A stretch of DNA of 64,000 nt from Lecanosticta acicola (lineage: Eukaryota; Ascomycota; Dothideomycetes; Mycosphaerellales; Mycosphaerellaceae). The stretch lies in contig CAVMBE010000083.1 in the NCBI GenBank assembly GCA_963674455.1, positions 62,001-126,000 of the forward strand. The letters run 5' to 3'. Under the pieces are notes generated by a model. It made no database searches. It saw only the letters and a list, made by a program, of their open reading frames with translations, and was not told where the DNA came from. This document shows positions 33,692 to 44,723 of this stretch, one piece after another (position 1 is the first letter of the stretch; the number at the start of each line of letters is the position of its first letter). The translations under genes were made by a program, and so were the position numbers.

Positions 33692-34174
33692 TTAGTTCTT
33701 CTCATCGGCGTGACCAGGCTTCTTGGAATCCTTATCCCACCATTCCTTCCAGAACTTCTCATCCTCTTTCCTCTTTGCCTCTTTCTTTTCCCTCTCCTCC
33801 CTTCTCTTGTCAATGGTAGCGAACCACTCTTCTCTCGCCGCGTCTTGCTCGGCTTGCGTGGCGTACTGCTTCATGCAATTGTTCATCGCTTTCTGTTCTT
33901 TTCGACACATAAAGGTGGCGGTGAATGTCCGAGAGCTACAACATGCTGCAAAATCTGAAAGCGCCATTGTCAGCCAAGTGAAGTGGAGAGCTCTATCATG
34001 CTCGTGCTAATGTATACCTCTGACTTCATCTGCACACTTTTGCCGCACTCTCTTGAAGTAGAGCTCACGGACCTGCTGTTCCTGGCTGGCGGAGAGCGGT
34101 AGAGGCGAGCGCGAGGGATTCGGTATAGAGGATTTGGGATTTGGAGGCGGTTGAGATGTCATTGCTGCAGCCAT
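33692..34174 (-). CDS. CMC1: mitochondrial copper-binding assembly factor CMC1
   Basis: Twin CX9C protein of the mitochondrial intermembrane space, needed for cytochrome c oxidase assembly. Exons 34018-34174 and 33692-33954 (63-nt intron) encode 139 residues. The two motifs are C47-x9-C57 and C69-x9-C79; the first is assembled only by splicing (CADEVRD joined to FAACC). C58 is an extra cysteine. A basic, Trp-containing tail (KFWKEWWDKD) follows. The frame stays open upstream, with other in-frame ATGs, for example at 34432, which would add 86 residues. I chose 34174 because it gives a size normal for the family. Confidence 0.88.
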
Positions 34175-34939
34175 ATCACGCGGCCGCAATGTGTCGAATG
34201 AGGAAGAGAAAGTGCGGTTGAAGTTGTCGAGTTGTCCGTGGAGTGAAGCTTTCGGGCTGTCATTCCCGACGCTTGGGCCCGCGGGATTCGACCTCACCTT
34301 TCTCACGTCACGGGCACTTCCACGTCTAATGGCTGTGCGCATCGGCTGCCAGTCTTGTTGTCTTGAGGCACCTCTACCAGCCAAACCATCAAAGGCGCTA
34401 GTAATTGTCACGATCGTGACCGAGGAGGCCATGCTTCCAGCCAGAGGCAAGGATCTGAGCTTCACCCCCCGTGGGAGGTGAAGTTCCTCGGCAGCGGTGG
34501 GAGCGATTGGGACCACAGCGGAGGCCGAGCGGAGGTTTCGACTGATGCGTAGATGTGTGAAGCTTCTGAAGACTTGGTAGGTGCTGATGCGAGTTGCTGT
34601 TGGCGGGCAAATTCAGCGTTGTATAGGTGAGAGAGTGGCCGTGAAGCACGGACAATTGAGTCACGCTGACAGCCATTCACTCGAGGTTTGCGACGGTTTC
34701 TACCACTTTCCAGTTACGGCTCGAGACATGGAGTAGCCATTTTGATGCACTTTCCTGTGGCAAACAAGACACTGTCACACTATCTGGATCCATCATGCGA
34801 GGAGCATCTTGGACACCTGGCCTGGAGTTGGTCCATATACCTACCATCATCGAAGCTCTTTGCATCCAGCAACGAGTCTGCGTCTCCAGCGCTACGGCAA
34901 CCGCACCAGAAGTGCGGCGTCATAACTCCAAACTAGCTT
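34175..34939. other. intergenic region upstream of CMC1
   Basis: A 765-bp region between the 3' end of the MYND gene and the CMC1 start. It holds the CMC1 promoter and possibly an N-terminal extension (in-frame ATG at 34432). Nothing else recognised. Confidence 0.4.
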
Positions 34940-35626
34940 TCAACGCTTCCTCGACAACTCGGCATCCTCGCTCGTACCTTCAAGCCGGTGGTATTTCGCC
35001 CACATTGGTGGTCCTCGCCTCTCTTTCTCTTCGCTCGGGCTCTTGCAATTGATCTTGTGCATCTTCCACGCATTCTTTTGACACTGTCTTCCGCAGGACC
35101 AAGTACATCTACAGTTGCTGCACATCGATAGCTGGCGACCCAACCCATTCACTCCTCTCCCACAGTAGCCACAATACTTGGCTCCAGCATCACTCCTCGG
35201 CACCTCAGGCAGCTTTAAGTTCAGATACGTAGACTTGCCCAACGCAGCCCGCCGAGTCCTTTCGATCTCGAAGAACTCTCGGAAATCTTCAGGATTCAGC
35301 GAAGCATAGATCCGCTTCTTTACCGCCATCTTCCCCTCCTCGCTCATCTTGTGGTATCTTTCGTCGTGCATTTCGTCAAAAGCCTGGATGAAATAACGGA
35401 CCACCACATGGAATAAAGGAGGATCCAAGTCGCCGCCGTCCTACCGAGCCGTCAAGACGTCCCCCGGCAGCGCCTGAATTCCAGGGCGACCAAAATCTTC
35501 GCGGGAAGGGTCAAACACCGTAAATGGAGATCGAACGCTCAGGTTTGGAGTCGCGTCATCAGCTGAGTCTCGTGTCATGAGGGAGAGGGCACGCCAATCA
35601 TCGTCGTGAGTAGCGAGACTGTTCAT
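34940..35626 (-). pseudogene. MYND zinc-finger protein interrupted by an in-frame TAG
   Basis: A continuous reading frame of 228 codons from the ATG at 35626 is broken by a single TAG at 35441-35443. Upstream of it lie 61 residues (containing SVRSPFTVFDPSREDFGRPG and ALPGDVLTAR). Downstream the frame resumes at once with DGGDLDPPLFHVVVRYF and ends at 34940. The C-terminal part carries a complete MYND finger: CGYC, CSNC, then CGRQC and HKINC. No splice pair removes the stop while keeping frame; the nearest GTs give 18 nt or the wrong phase. Possibilities are a nonsense mutation, a base error, stop readthrough, or an N-terminally shorter protein from the ATG at 35371 (143 residues). MYND fingers bind Pro-rich partner peptides. 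The broken state is observed; its cause is not. Confidence 0.65.
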
Positions 35627-35995
35627 TCGTACGTCTGGAACTCTGCCTCGCTCAATCTCTCGCGGAAGACATCGACCTTGACGGCTGACACAGCGCCATC
35701 GTGAGTGGAGTTAAGCGGATGGGACTCTGATCGAGTCATTACCGTCTCTACGGCGTGGCTTGATGCCATGCTGCTGGATCGCTGTCGGTTGTGCAACAGA
35801 GGAAAAGCGACGGCGAGACAACTTTTGCCGCTTGCGTTCGGTGCGAAATGTCAATGAAAGGGCGGCGGGCGGCAACGAGCTGCGAGTTCTCGCTCTCACA
35901 GTAAACCAGAAGTGGACGGTTACCACGGCGACCGCAGGCGAGGAAGGAGCGGGAGCGGGCGAGAAAGCAACGACAAAAAATTCACGTGCAAATCT
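35627..35995. other. short intergenic region
   Basis: A 369-bp spacer between the start of the MYND gene and the end of the MFS gene. No additional gene seen. Confidence 0.45.
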
Positions 35996-38054
35996 TTATA
36001 CCGCACTTGTCTTTGGTCGCGCACTTTTAGATCTCGGTCGAACACCCTGCAGCTTTCTCGCGACATCCTCCGTCATGTAGTCCTCCACGTTCGGGCAGTA
36101 CACCGCGCCCGCCACCAGCAAGATCGCGCTAAACGGTATCGTACACAGAAAGACTGTTCGGAATGACAAGGTGTAGGCATGTTTGATCGGATCTGCAATC
36201 GCTCCCAAGACATTTTCAGTAATTCCAGGCACATCATCGAAGCTTCCACTGCTGATTCCAGCTAGTAGAGCGGGAACGCTCGTGGCGGGAAGTCCAGCTT
36301 CCACCGCTGCCGGGACAACGTATTTCGGAAGATACTTGGTGAGCTCAGTCGTCAAGATGCTGCTGTACATCGACGTGGCCAGCGCCCCGGCCGCTGTACG
36401 GATACATCCCATCACGCCCGCAACGAGTCCAATATCATCGGCTTCCCAGACCAACGCCATCGTGGAAAGCGTCAGATTCTCCACGTAGCCAGCTCCGGCG
36501 GCACCGATGAGAAGGAATGCTGTTGTTCGCCCTTCGGAATCTGGGTCCGCTGATGCCATGGCTGCGATGAAGGCCATCATGATAATTCCACCGATGGTCA
36601 TTTGGATCTTCATCCTGGGTAGATATCGGACGCCAATACCTGCGGATATCTGCCCAATCAGCAGACCACCTCCCATTGCGCAGGACAGCCAACCGACGTG
36701 GATGACGGAAGTGGTGAACAGAGCGCCCGCCATCGTAGGCCAGAGAACCGTTCCGGCATAGTACACCATGGCGCCAATCGCGGCGCAGGCTACGATGGCA
36801 TCATACTTGAGATTGCGGAACAGCTTCATCGGCATCAGTGGATACTCATGTGGACAATAAGCCTCCCACACGCAGAAGGCCACCATCCCGGCGATTCCGG
36901 CGAAGAAAGCTCGTAGTACGTGTGCATCGCTCCAGGAATAAACGTTGCCACCCCAGTTCAATCCAATGAGGAACACGGTCAGACCAGAAGTGAAGAGGAC
37001 CATTCCAAACCAGTCAAAAGACATGAGTTGCTGAAGCTTCGATTTTCCGCCCACGTGGAGGAGATCGTAGCCTGGCGGATGATAGAAGCAGAAATAGAGC
37101 ACCACGGCGATGGTGTTTACGATGATTCCAAGAATGTAACTCCATCGAAAGGTCAAAGCCGTGTGTTGGAAGAATGCCTGCACTCCCAGTCAGCCTCCGT
37201 CTCTGCCCTTCATTTCCTGCCAATCCACATACCCGCATTATCGGAGGTCCAAAAACAGCAAATGGCACCGAAGTCGACAGCACGATGGTGTTGAAGATAC
37301 CGCGGTTCCTATTCGATACCAGCTCACCCAGAACAACCGAAAATGAGAGTTGTCCCGCGGCCGCGAGGCCATTGATACAATTGCAAGCACTCAGCATGTT
37401 AATCGACTGGGCGCATGATCCGAGGATGTTTCCAAAGACCGCGAGAATCGATGAGCCCATGAAGAACCTTTCGAACCCGTTAGCTTCTGCTTCATCCTGC
37501 TTCCGACGTCAATCAGTACATACCATCGTCGTCCAAAGATATCGCTCAACTGCAATCGTCTGGTCAGTTCCGTCTCCAAACAGAAAAAAGAGCTAGTGCT
37601 GTTCATCAACTCACCCGTCCAATCCACAGGAACCCAACCGTAAATCCAATCTGCCAACTAACGGCCAACCAAATCGAATGACTCCCACCACCAAGTTCCG
37701 CAACGATGAGTGAAATCGTATTCGCGGGTAGAACCCATCCAAGGTATCCAGAAATCTACATCCGAAACGTCAGCCATCTTAACAGCGCAGAAAAGTCCTC
37801 TTACATCAACCCACCTGAGCCAAACAAGTCGCAATCAGCGTCCCCAAAAACCTCGCAGAGAGATAATAATTCGCCGGGAGATCGCCTTCCGTCCCTCCAA
37901 TAGCCTCGGGGGCGACGGTGTCATGATGGAGTCCCTTCTCATCCGTCGTCGAGGGAGAAGGTAGCGCATTCTCGCGCTCAACGGCCGGAGTACTATCGTC
38001 ATTCTGGAGAATGAATCGTTTATCGTCCATATCTTCCGCGTTCCTTGTAGACAT
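35996..38054 (-). CDS. MFS transporter, TRI12/siderophore-type (DHA2-like)
   Basis: Major facilitator protein of 607 residues. Five exons: 37815-38054, 37615-37755, 37524-37549, 37233-37467 and 35996-37177. All introns are 55-65 nt with standard borders, and the 26-nt third exon is needed to keep frame. Starting MSTRNAEDMDD, the hydrophilic N-terminus is about 65 residues. The first membrane region has CLAQISGYLGWVLPAN. The motif-A loop reads GRLSDIFGRRW and crosses an exon junction. Then come 12-14 hydrophobic segments, including NIASACAQS-like NILGSCAQSINML, SFRWSYILG-like TFRWSYILG and AFCVWEAYCPH. The pattern matches fungal trichothecene-efflux (TRI12) and siderophore carriers. The substrate cannot be read from sequence. 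It lies downstream of, and in the same orientation as, the phosphoketolase gene. Confidence 0.88.
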
Positions 38055-38592
38055 CGCTCGCTTGGGGGGCTCTGGAGTTGCAGTAAATAAGTAGAAGCAA
38101 ATCTTTCGTCGTCGTTGGTGTAGATGAGAAAAAGAAGCCTCCCCCTGAACACCCCTTAGCCAATAGCGAGAAGCTTTCAGAGAGCGAGGATGGAGCTTGC
38201 TACCATGTACAAATCCACGCGCGGAAGCTGCCTGGCTACATGACCAGGATAGCCATACCCGCAAGATCATACGGGCGAAGATTTGATATTCATTCGTCCT
38301 TGTCGCACGACGGGAGAGGAGACAACAGGACAGAGGTTTTGCGAAGTCGTGCAGATCCTGTAGCTGAGGAAAGACAAAGATTGCCAGAACAAAAGCACCC
38401 AAGTTGAAGAAGGGTTGAAGCGTGAGAAAAAGTTATGTCGTTTCTATCCTCACCGTGATCTCATGCGTATTGCCTGTCAACCCAAAACTTTACATCTAAT
38501 TGCCGACGCAGTACTTCGCCGTTTTTGCCCAATCCTGATACTCCCCATCCCTCTCCCCTTTCTTAGCCTGCAAAGCTTCGCTGGGCAAGGTT
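38055..38592. other. intergenic region between phosphoketolase and MFS genes
   Basis: A 538-bp spacer holding the 3' flank of phosphoketolase and the promoter of the MFS gene. The MFS frame stays open upstream of its ATG but is not protein-like. No other gene seen. Confidence 0.45.
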
Positions 38593-41147
38593 TCAGAAAG
38601 GCCACTTCCAGTTCGTAAACTCTTCTGGATCCAGACCGGTCTCGTACGCGTAGTTCATGGACCGGATACGTTCCTCGATAAGCTTTTCACGTGGTCCAGC
38701 GCCCTTGTTGCCAAGAACTTCGGTCAAGCTGTCAATGGCACGGACAGCGAGGGAGAAGCGGTCACTCTCATTCCGGATGGCAAGCTCAAGGGGCGTATCG
38801 ATGTTGCCCTTCTCCTTATAGCCACGTACGTGCATGAGATCTTGGCCCTTGCGATTGTACGTCAGGCGGTGGACGAGCCATGGGTAAGAGTGGAAATTGA
38901 AGACGACGGGCTTGTTGGTGGTGAAGATGGCGCCGTATTCAACGTCCGTAAGACCATGAGGATGGTAGCCGTTTGGCATGAGCTTGAAGAGGTCGACGAC
39001 GTTGACGAAACGAATCTTAAGCTCAGGCAGGTGTTGTCGCAGGAGCGCTGTTGCAGCAAGTGCTTCTTGGGTCACGACATCACCGCACGATGCCATCACA
39101 AGATCTGGCTCTTGTCCTTGATCGTTTGACGCCCAATCCCAGATACCCAGACCTTTTGAGCAGTGCTCCACGGCAGCGTCCATGTTGAGGTATTGAAGGT
39201 GCACTTGCTTGTCGGCGACGATAACATTGACGTAATTGGTGCTCTTGAAGCAGTGGTCCATTGTGGACAGCAGGCAGTTGCCATCCGGAGGCAAGTATAT
39301 GCGGACGACTTCCGGCGACTTGTTGCAGACGACATCGAGGAATCCCGGGTCTTGATGCGTGAAGCCATTGTGATCTAACGACTTTCGTTAGCATCTTGAG
39401 TATGGCAACTAGATTCTGAAGTTCTCACCTTGTCTCCAGACCGTGCTAGTAAGAAGGATATTCAAAGACGAGACAGCCTGTCTCCACGAGACCTCTAAAC
39501 ACTTCTCAATCCACTTCGCGTGCTGGTTGACCATGGAGTCGATGATGTGGATGAAAGGCTCATACGAGTTGAGCATGCCGTGGCGACCGCTCAGGATGTA
39601 ACCTTCGAGCCAGCCTTCTACAGTGTGCTCAGAGAGCATCTCCATGACACGTCCGTTGGGATCAAGGTTTCCGCCATCCTCATCTTCAGGAAGGTATCCA
39701 TTAACCCAAATTTTCTTTCCCGCCTTATAAATCTCGGAGAGCTTGTTGCTTTCAGTCTCATCAGGTCCCATAACACGGAATGTCTTCGGGTTGTCCCTGA
39801 CGATGTCTCGTAGGAATTCGGCGAAGGTATTCATGCTCGGCGCGCTCGTGATTGCCGGTTTGTCGACCTTGATAGCGAAGTCCTTGAAGTCTCGCAGCTT
39901 CAGTGGCTTGCGGATGACACCGCCGTTGGTAATCGGGTTCTCACCCATCCTCTTGCCCTTCGGCGGTGCCAGCTCCTTAAGCTCAGGAACCAACTTTCCC
40001 TCCTCGGTGAAGAGCTTCTCTGGCTGGTATGCGCGCATCCATTCTTCTAGCATCTTCATTTGCTCTGGGTCGTTATGCACCTTGGGAAGCGGCACTTGAT
40101 GCGCACGCCAGAAGCCTTCCAGATAATGTCCCTCCACTTTGCGTGGAGCAGTCCAACCCTTGGGGGAGCGGAGGACAATCATTGGCCATCTTGGCCTGAA
40201 GACCTTGCCCGAATCACGAGCCTGCTTTTGGAACTTGCGAATCTCATTTACGCAGTGTTCGAGAGTACCGGCCATGGCCTGGTGCATAGTGTCGAGATCT
40301 GAACCCTCCACGAAGTATGGTTCCCAACCGTAGCCCTTCATGAGAGCCTTGAGCTCTTCCTCCGAGATACGAGCAAGGATCGTAGGGTTGTTGATCTTGT
40401 AGCCATTCAGATGCAGAACAGGCAGTACAGCCCCATCGGTGATCGGGTTGAGAAACTTGTTGCTGTGCCAGCTGGTGGCCAAAGGCCCCGTCTCTGACTC
40501 TCCGTCACCCACGATGGTGAGAGCAATGGTTTGAGGGTGGTCGAAGACTGCTCCGAAAGCGTGCGAAAGAGAGTAACCAAGCTCACCACCTTCGTGGATG
40601 GAGCCTGGTGTCTCCGGTGTCATGTGGCTTCCAATGCCTCCGGGGAAGGAGAATTGCTTGAAGAAGCGCTGCATGCCCTCGACATCTTCGCTCTTGTTTG
40701 GATATACTTCGCTGTAGACGCCCTCGAGGTAGAAGTTGGTGATGAGACCAGGAGCTCCATGGCCAGGACCGGAAATGACGAAAGCATCAAGATCGTACTT
40801 CTTGATGAGGCGGTTCATGTGAATGTAGCTATCGAATATCAATTGCGTCCGGATTGGTCTTGCAACCTCTGCAGAACTCACGTGAAGGATTGTCCAGCGT
40901 CACTTCCCCAATGTCCCAGCAGTCGGGGCTTGATGTGCTCTTTCTTCAATGGCTCTCGCAGCAGCGGGTTTTCCTTGAGGTACAGCATGCCCAAACACAG
41001 GTAGAGGGTCGCGCGCATATATCTTGTCGTCTTCTCGAGCTCATCTTGGCTGAGCGGCTGTTCGTTGATGGTGGAACGAGTCTTGGTGTAGACAGACCAA
41101 GAGTCTGCCTCGGCAGTCAAGTTGTCCAACGCATTGTCTGAAGCCAT
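38593..41147 (-). CDS. xylulose-5-phosphate/fructose-6-phosphate phosphoketolase
   Basis: Thiamine diphosphate enzyme that splits xylulose-5-P to acetyl-P and glyceraldehyde-3-P, cytosolic. Exons 40882-41147, 39429-40828 and 38593-39374 (introns 53 and 54 nt) encode 815 residues, the normal family size. Visible signatures: LGHWGSDAGQSFTYIHMNRL (first junction), SGPGHGAPG, FPGGIGSHMTPETPG, the thiamine diphosphate motif VGDGESETGPLATSWHSN with NGYKINNPT, and RSPKGWTAP. The C-terminal third has YEPFIHIIDSMVNQHAKW, THQDPGFLD, YLPPDGNCLLS and VNVVDLFKLMPNGYHPHG. Fungal phosphoketolases are often discussed as bacterial acquisitions, but the two introns here show it is long established. Pathway link: pentose catabolism to acetyl units. 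Confidence 0.95.
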
Positions 41148-42017
41148 TGTGTAGTCAGTGGAGCTTCAGGTGAAGCCTGAATAGATCGATGGATGAGAGG
41201 TGGTGAGTCGTGAGCTGTGAAGAGGAGAGGAGAGGAGACTTGGTCCCTACAAAGAGCTGACTTTCTTGCTCACCTCAGCAGTCATTACGAGAAACCGCGG
41301 AGCTCTCGCAACAAACAACGCGCGCTGCCCGGCAAGGTACAGACGTCGCTGGTGGGCGGATGTGTCGGGATCGGTGACGTCGAACTGCGCCAAGGTCTCG
41401 AACTCTGCTCTGCCCTTACTTTCCGCCTAACTGGAAGTCTGTCGAATACCTCAATTCCAGCTGCTCGTTTGGCTGCAATGCGAAGGGCCGCGTGGGATAC
41501 CAGAGGAGTCGTAGGTGTTGCGACGCCGAAGTGCGGTGCGGCGTGCTGCTCAACTCGCACATCGCCAGCGACCGGACAAGCCCCTCGCAGCCCGTATTCT
41601 TCACCAACATCTTCATGGGACAAACTCGCCGCTGGCACAAAGATGCGCCGTGATTGGCTTCCAGTGGATCAAGATGCCGTCTAAGCATGGCTTCGCATGA
41701 TGAGTCCCAATGCTCGTCTCCGGACGTCGGAGTCTTCCGTGGCCGCGTTGCGTCCTGACATTGACATCGGTGGCTTCGTCGCGGTGTCGTCGCGGGAGTA
41801 TCTCCGGCGTAAGGCTGCTGACTGCTCGATAACCATGGACTTGAACCGTAGTGTGAAAGAGAGACGTCAAGAAGTGTCGTTGGAGATTTACGTCCTGGTC
41901 ATCGACCCACGCAAGCTCGCACGCTCCACATCTAATAACAAATCCCGCTTTTCGGCTAAATTAGGCTAACCGTCCCCTCCTACGGTCGTATATGCCAGAT
42001 ATTAGACACACACTCTT

Positions 42018-42107
42018 GGGGGACAGAAAAAACGGGACAGATCGGCAAAATTCGAGAGCTCCAGCCTGCCAAGACCAACATTCATTGTCCCGTTCTTTCT
42101 GTCCCCC
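42018..42107. repeat. 22-bp inverted repeat, possible TIR or hairpin
   Basis: Arms 42018-42039 and 42086-42107 are reverse complements with one mismatch. Each has a gggggacag end pointing outward and a gggaca end inward. Allowing one more mismatch extends the arms by about 4 bp. The 46-bp spacer has no gene. Outward-facing GGGGG ends would fit a short non-autonomous DNA transposon, but no target-site duplication is obvious. Confidence 0.7.
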
Positions 42108-42261
42108 AGGAGACACATTCCTACGGATACCGAGCGCTTCTAGTAGGATTTAGGGGTTTAGTGGGTAGTACGAAAAGAACATAACTTTTATATTCTCGCT
42201 ATACTATAGTTACGTTTCTTCAAGATCTATATATCTTATCTAACTAGTAGCTAGCTAAGCT

Positions 42262-42289
42262 AAAATCTAGGATTCATCTCCTAGATTTT
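42262..42289. repeat. perfect 11-bp palindrome with 6-nt loop
   Basis: Arms 42262-42272 (aaaatctagga) and 42279-42289 are perfect reverse complements around ttcatc. It lies inside the A+T-rich island, about 155 bp right of the larger inverted repeat. Confidence 0.75.
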
Positions 42290-42634
42290 GAATATCTATC
42301 TAAGTCGTCGAGATATCGCGAAAAACAAGGTTAGGATTTAGAGCTTCACCAAACCCACCAAAACTTAGTGCGCGTCCGTCAATATTCGATTTGATTGAAG
42401 TCTCTACCCGGAAGCTTCAGCTTCTAAAGAAGCGCCTGAGAAAGAGGCAGGTGGGAGAGCGCGTGAGAGAAAGCTCGCGGCTAAGATGACGGCGACAAGG
42501 ATTGGTTAACCGCTTAGCATATTGGACAAGAAGAAGGGAGTAGGTATGTGGCAAACTTTTCCCAACATATTCTGCTAAAAGATCCATCTATGACCATCGC
42601 TGCTTCGCAAATGCTAGCCGTCTGACTGTGACGC

Positions 42635-43588
42635 CTAGTTAGGCGCATTGCTCAAATTCCACCTCGAAAAGAAGTCGAGTACTACCGGCGTGTAATCCAG
42701 CGATCGATCCTGACAATCCGACTTGCTGCTGTCGAAATTGTCACCGGTCGAGCTGGGCCAGCAATGTCCCAGATTGAAAATCTGGTAGTGGCCGATGACC
42801 TCGTTGTATGACCCGCAAGAATAGGTCGTGGTGTTGTAGCCCCCCAGATCGCCGGACTCGACAGGCGAAGCACCGGGACAAGTGCGGTCTCCCCACCAGC
42901 TCACCCACTGTCCCACATCCGGCAGAGGACCTCCGGATCCGTTCTTGAGGGGGACATAAGGGATGGTCTGGTCCGCGTCGCCATGAGATTCCAGGATTGC
43001 ACGCGTTTTGTTGCAAGAGTTCCGGCTGGTGTCGGTGTAGAGAGCTGCAGAAGCCATTGCGAAGGCGGAGAACTCATCGCCGTTGTCAGAGCAAGCAAGC
43101 AGATCGACGAAGCCTCCGCCGTTGCTCTTGCCAGAGGCGTACACTTGGTTGTCGTCCACACAATACGACTCGCGAACTTGGGCCAGAAGATCCGTAGTGA
43201 ATTGAAGATCATCGACTCCTTTGGCGGCATACGTCGGACCTTCCCAAGACTTGTTCACACCAGCTGGGTAGATGACAAGATACTCTTCGCCTGCTGAGTA
43301 TTCATAATACAACGAGTCCTGATACTGTTCGTAGGGCGTTCTGCTGTTGCCGTGATAATCGAAGATCACAGCCCGTCGCTTGGTCGTATCCTGGTTGTAG
43401 TCTAGTGGTACGTTGACAGCGTAGGTACGAGTACGGCCTCCAGACACCACTTGATGGTTGCTGGTACTGTTGTTGAAGCCGGTCTGATGCTGAATGCCAC
43501 ACCCATCGGAACTTCTCGCCTGAAGCGGCCATGCAGCCACCGAATACCAGCCTGCTGCGGTAGCAGCTAGAATGATATTGTTGAACAT
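42635..43588 (-). CDS. secreted feruloyl esterase / CE1-type esterase
   Basis: Single-exon gene of 317 residues with a signal peptide (about 1-19, MFNNIILAATAAG). The serine hydrolase core has YHGNSRTPYEQ (oxyanion region), the nucleophile elbow GKSNGGG (Ser154), an Asp candidate in SHGDADQTIPY and the histidine in GHCWPSS. These are the landmarks of fungal type C/D feruloyl esterases and related carbohydrate-esterase family 1 proteins, which release ferulic acid from plant arabinoxylan. Cysteines at regular spacing suggest several disulfides. No carbohydrate-binding module is present. The ATG at 43588 was chosen because the open frame upstream to 43690 has no ATG and lacks signal-peptide character. 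Confidence 0.88.
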   Translation of the reverse strand: MFNNIILAATAAGWYSVAAWPLQARSSDGCGIQHQTGFNNSTSNHQVVSGGRTRTYAVNVPLDYNQDTTKRRAVIFDYHGNSRTPYEQYQDSLYYEYSAGEEYLVIYPAGVNKSWEGPTYAAKGVDDLQFTTDLLAQVRESYCVDDNQVYASGKSNGGGFVDLLACSDNGDEFSAFAMASAALYTDTSRNSCNKTRAILESHGDADQTIPYVPLKNGSGGPLPDVGQWVSWWGDRTCPGASPVESGDLGGYNTTTYSCGSYNEVIGHYQIFNLGHCWPSSTGDNFDSSKSDCQDRSLDYTPVVLDFFSRWNLSNAPN

Positions 43589-44723
43589 GCTTTGGCGCCT
43601 CGCTGAGGTTGATGCTATAGGGTTGAGGTTCCTGTCGTCCCTACCGAGCCTCGCTTCTTGAAGTGAAACGCAGGGAGTTATTGAAAACAAACAGATATGC
43701 TAGAGTAGCAAAAAAGGGAACATGTGCTTCTCTCTTGCCGCAAAAGACGTTGCAGTACAAATATGGGCGGGGACAGATGCTCAAGATCGAGAAGAGAAAT
43801 GTTCGAAATAGAGGTGACACGAAGAATGAAGGAATACGACGTCGCTGTAGCATCAGCGAGGCCGTTCACAAGCTAGTCATCAGGCCGGAGGGCTGATTGG
43901 CGATGATCGTCATCCGGTCAGAAGCATAAATTCACATGGAATGTGCGGAGCGTGCAGGATGCATTCCTTCATTGGCAGGGAGGGCAGAGCGTGGCTGTTC
44001 AGTGATTCTGACGCACTTATCCGGTCACCATAGCGGGTCGCAGTCGAGGAAATGTCGAACGAGGATCCTGGAGGAAGGGCGAGTTGGTTGTATTCGGTTC
44101 TCTCGCAAAGTGTTGGCGGCGGCGAGAGGACACGAGACCTTGATGGGAACTTGAAAGGCGCCGCCAGTGCTGCTAGTGAAGCTGATGAGACAGACAGGAT
44201 GGGATGCTGCATTCGGGCCACTTTGCGAAATTATCTTGGGCATGCATCCGGTACGCGTTCTTGGCGTTGTGTTGTATGCTGCCAGCAAGCAAGGAGGGGC
44301 ACTCCACGGTGAATGCTCTCAGGTTCCATTATTAGAGGACGGGGCGAAGCGGGGACGAGAACCTCGAGTCGGGAGGGCTGCAGGCGCGGCGGTCAGTCGT
44401 GAGCTTGTTGATTGCAGATGCTGTGCTCCGCGTCAGGGCGTTTTCTTCCGATAATATCAAAGCTGCCTCCGACTCTACCTCGGACGCGAAAGAGCAGGCT
44501 GGAGGAGTGAGGTTGAAGTGGAAATATATTAAGAGCAGCCCGGCGGGACGGAGACGTTGGCCGATGTTGACCCGTGCCCCCCTGAAGCTGGGACTCCCCA
44601 GCCTGGGATGACGCCACTGGGTCAAGCAAGACATTGACGTAGAAATGTTCGTACCTCAAGTCGAGTTCGAATGTCAACACGATACAACAATCACGAACAA
44701 CGGACCGCATTCGACTCTTCGGC
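43589..44723. promoter_or_regulatory. divergent intergenic region, feruloyl esterase and peroxiredoxin
   Basis: 1.1 kb between diverging genes. A tatatta element at 44524 is about 200 bp upstream of the peroxiredoxin ATG. No protein-like frame or RNA gene seen. Confidence 0.4.

Larger units (their letters stand above)
41148..42634. other. gene-free region with A+T-rich island
   Basis: The first 830 bp have ordinary composition and include the phosphoketolase promoter. From about 41960 to 42400 the sequence becomes rich in TA-containing words such as ctatactatag, atatatcttat and tagctagctaagc. No protein-like frame occurs. The island contains two inverted repeats listed separately. It resembles transposon residue mutated by RIP-type C-to-T change. 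Confidence 0.6.

Noticed and set aside
38055..38402. N-terminal extension of the MFS transporter frame
   Set aside because: The frame is open upstream of 38054 but has no ATG giving a family-like start, and the translation is not transporter-like.
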